From an uncultured Lachnospiraceae bacterium (GTDB taxonomy: Bacteria; Bacillota_A; Clostridia; Lachnospirales; Lachnospiraceae): DNA of 7,231 nucleotides. The notes under the pieces are model-generated. The model was given only the letters and a program-made list of their open reading frames with translations, made no database searches and was not told where the DNA came from. The position numbers and the translations under genes are program-made. Positions 6,841 to 7,231 of the stretch are shown piece by piece (the first letter of the stretch is position 1; each line of letters starts with the position of its first letter). The stretch lies in contig CAJKKX010000115.1 of the NCBI GenBank assembly GCA_905200565.1, forward strand, positions 1 to 7,231. The letters run 5' to 3'.

Positions 6841-6869
6841 ATTGTAATAAAATCTGCGGAAAAACACAA
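6841..6869 (-). promoter_or_regulatory. Predicted promoter of the malic enzyme gene
   Basis: The minus strand shows -35 TTGTGT (6869-6864), a 17-base spacer and -10 TACAAT (6846-6841). The -10 is good and the -35 weak. The leader would be about 65 bases. I see no known riboswitch or cre-like operator that I would defend in it. Confidence 0.5.
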
Positions 6870-6900
6870 CATCTTTTTGCCTGATTCTGCAAAATTGAGT

Positions 6901-6948
6901 AAAAAAATCCATTGCAAAACACGACTTTGATGCCTTGCAATGGATTTT
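6901..6948 (-). terminator. Rho-independent terminator of cysK
   Basis: Arms 6948-6935 and 6917-6904 form a perfect 14-base-pair stem around a 17-base loop. The minus-strand product continues into a run of seven Ts (6907-6901, partly paired). The stem starts seven bases after the cysK stop codon, so it clearly belongs to that gene. Confidence 0.85.
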
Positions 6949-6955
6949 ATCCTTC

Positions 6956-7231
6956 CTATTCTGCAAATAATGGTGTTGAATAATATCTGTCGCCTGTATC
7001 CGGCAATAATGCTACAATCGTTTTTCCTTCATTTTCCGGACGCTTCGCAAGCTGAATCGCGGCGGATAGAGCCGCACCGGAAGAGATTCCCACCAGTACC
7101 CCTTCCTTTTTTCCCATCAGCTTTCCGACTGCAAAGGCGTCCTCATTGTCAATTGTGATGATTTCATCGTAAATAGAAGTATTCAGTACCTCCGGTACAA
7201 ATCCGGCTCCGATTCCCTGAATCCTGTGCCG
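6956..7231 (-). CDS. cysK: Cysteine synthase (O-acetylserine sulfhydrylase), C-terminal part, 5' end outside window
   Basis: The last 91 codons and the TAG stop (6958-6956) are present; the start lies beyond base 7231. Cysteine synthase is a PLP enzyme that makes cysteine from O-acetylserine and sulfide in the cytosol. The visible part matches the CysK C-terminus: [15 protein letters not shown] (2-16 of the fragment; compare [10 protein letters not shown] in CysK), the NTSIYDEI stretch after it, VGISSGAA (47-54), whose serine contacts the PLP ring nitrogen in this family, and the terminal [12 protein letters not shown] (80-91; compare GERYLST in CysK). The PLP lysine and substrate loop lie outside. 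CysK normally has about 300-310 residues, so roughly 70 percent is missing through window truncation, not damage. CysM and cystathionine beta-synthase-like paralogues are close relatives, but the IQGIGAGF motif favours CysK. It ends in its own terminator, separate from the malic enzyme gene. Confidence 0.93.
   Translation of the reverse strand, partial: RHRIQGIGAGFVPEVLNTSIYDEIITIDNEDAFAVGKLMGKKEGVLVGISSGAALSAAIQLAKRPENEGKTIVALLPDTGDRYYSTPLFAE

Overview
The window looks like chromosomal core sequence from a Bacillota (Firmicutes) bacterium, most likely class Clostridia and family Lachnospiraceae. The evidence is moderate GC content, strong GGAGG-type ribosome binding sites, sigma-A-type promoters, T-tailed hairpin terminators and the style of the proteins, especially the GyrA/GyrB-like pair and the PurF-like protein. 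The family assignment rests on recognising protein style, not on a search.

Every supported gene is on the minus strand, so transcription runs from high to low coordinates. In that order the window holds: the last 91 codons of a cysteine synthase (cysK) with its terminator; a complete NAD(P)-dependent malic enzyme with its own promoter and terminator; a tRNA-Glu with anticodon CUC, a promoter and a terminator; an extra hairpin; a two-gene operon for a type IIA DNA topoisomerase (GyrB/ParE-like, then GyrA/ParC-like, 30 bp apart); and the first 281 codons of a PurF-like amidophosphoribosyltransferase homologue that runs off the low-coordinate end. Long plus-strand open frames opposite these genes are shadows.

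The genes do not form one pathway. There are four or five transcription units: sulfur amino acid synthesis (cysK), malate/pyruvate carbon flux (malic enzyme), translation (tRNA), DNA topology (parE-parC) and a purine-type enzyme homologue. The topoisomerase pair keeps its catalytic residues (Tyr122 of the A subunit, the GHKL and TOPRIM residues of the B subunit). Its A subunit has a short C-terminal domain with no GyrA box, which suggests a topoisomerase IV-like decatenase rather than the main gyrase.

I see no mobile element, CRISPR array, phage gene or defence system. The most interesting feature is the PurF-like protein. Its glutaminase domain keeps the overall PurF framework, but the N-terminal catalytic cysteine is replaced by glycine, and the glutamine-binding and oxyanion-hole positions also appear to be replaced. 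It is probably ammonia-dependent, or a paralogue with another role, and may be misannotated as ordinary PurF.
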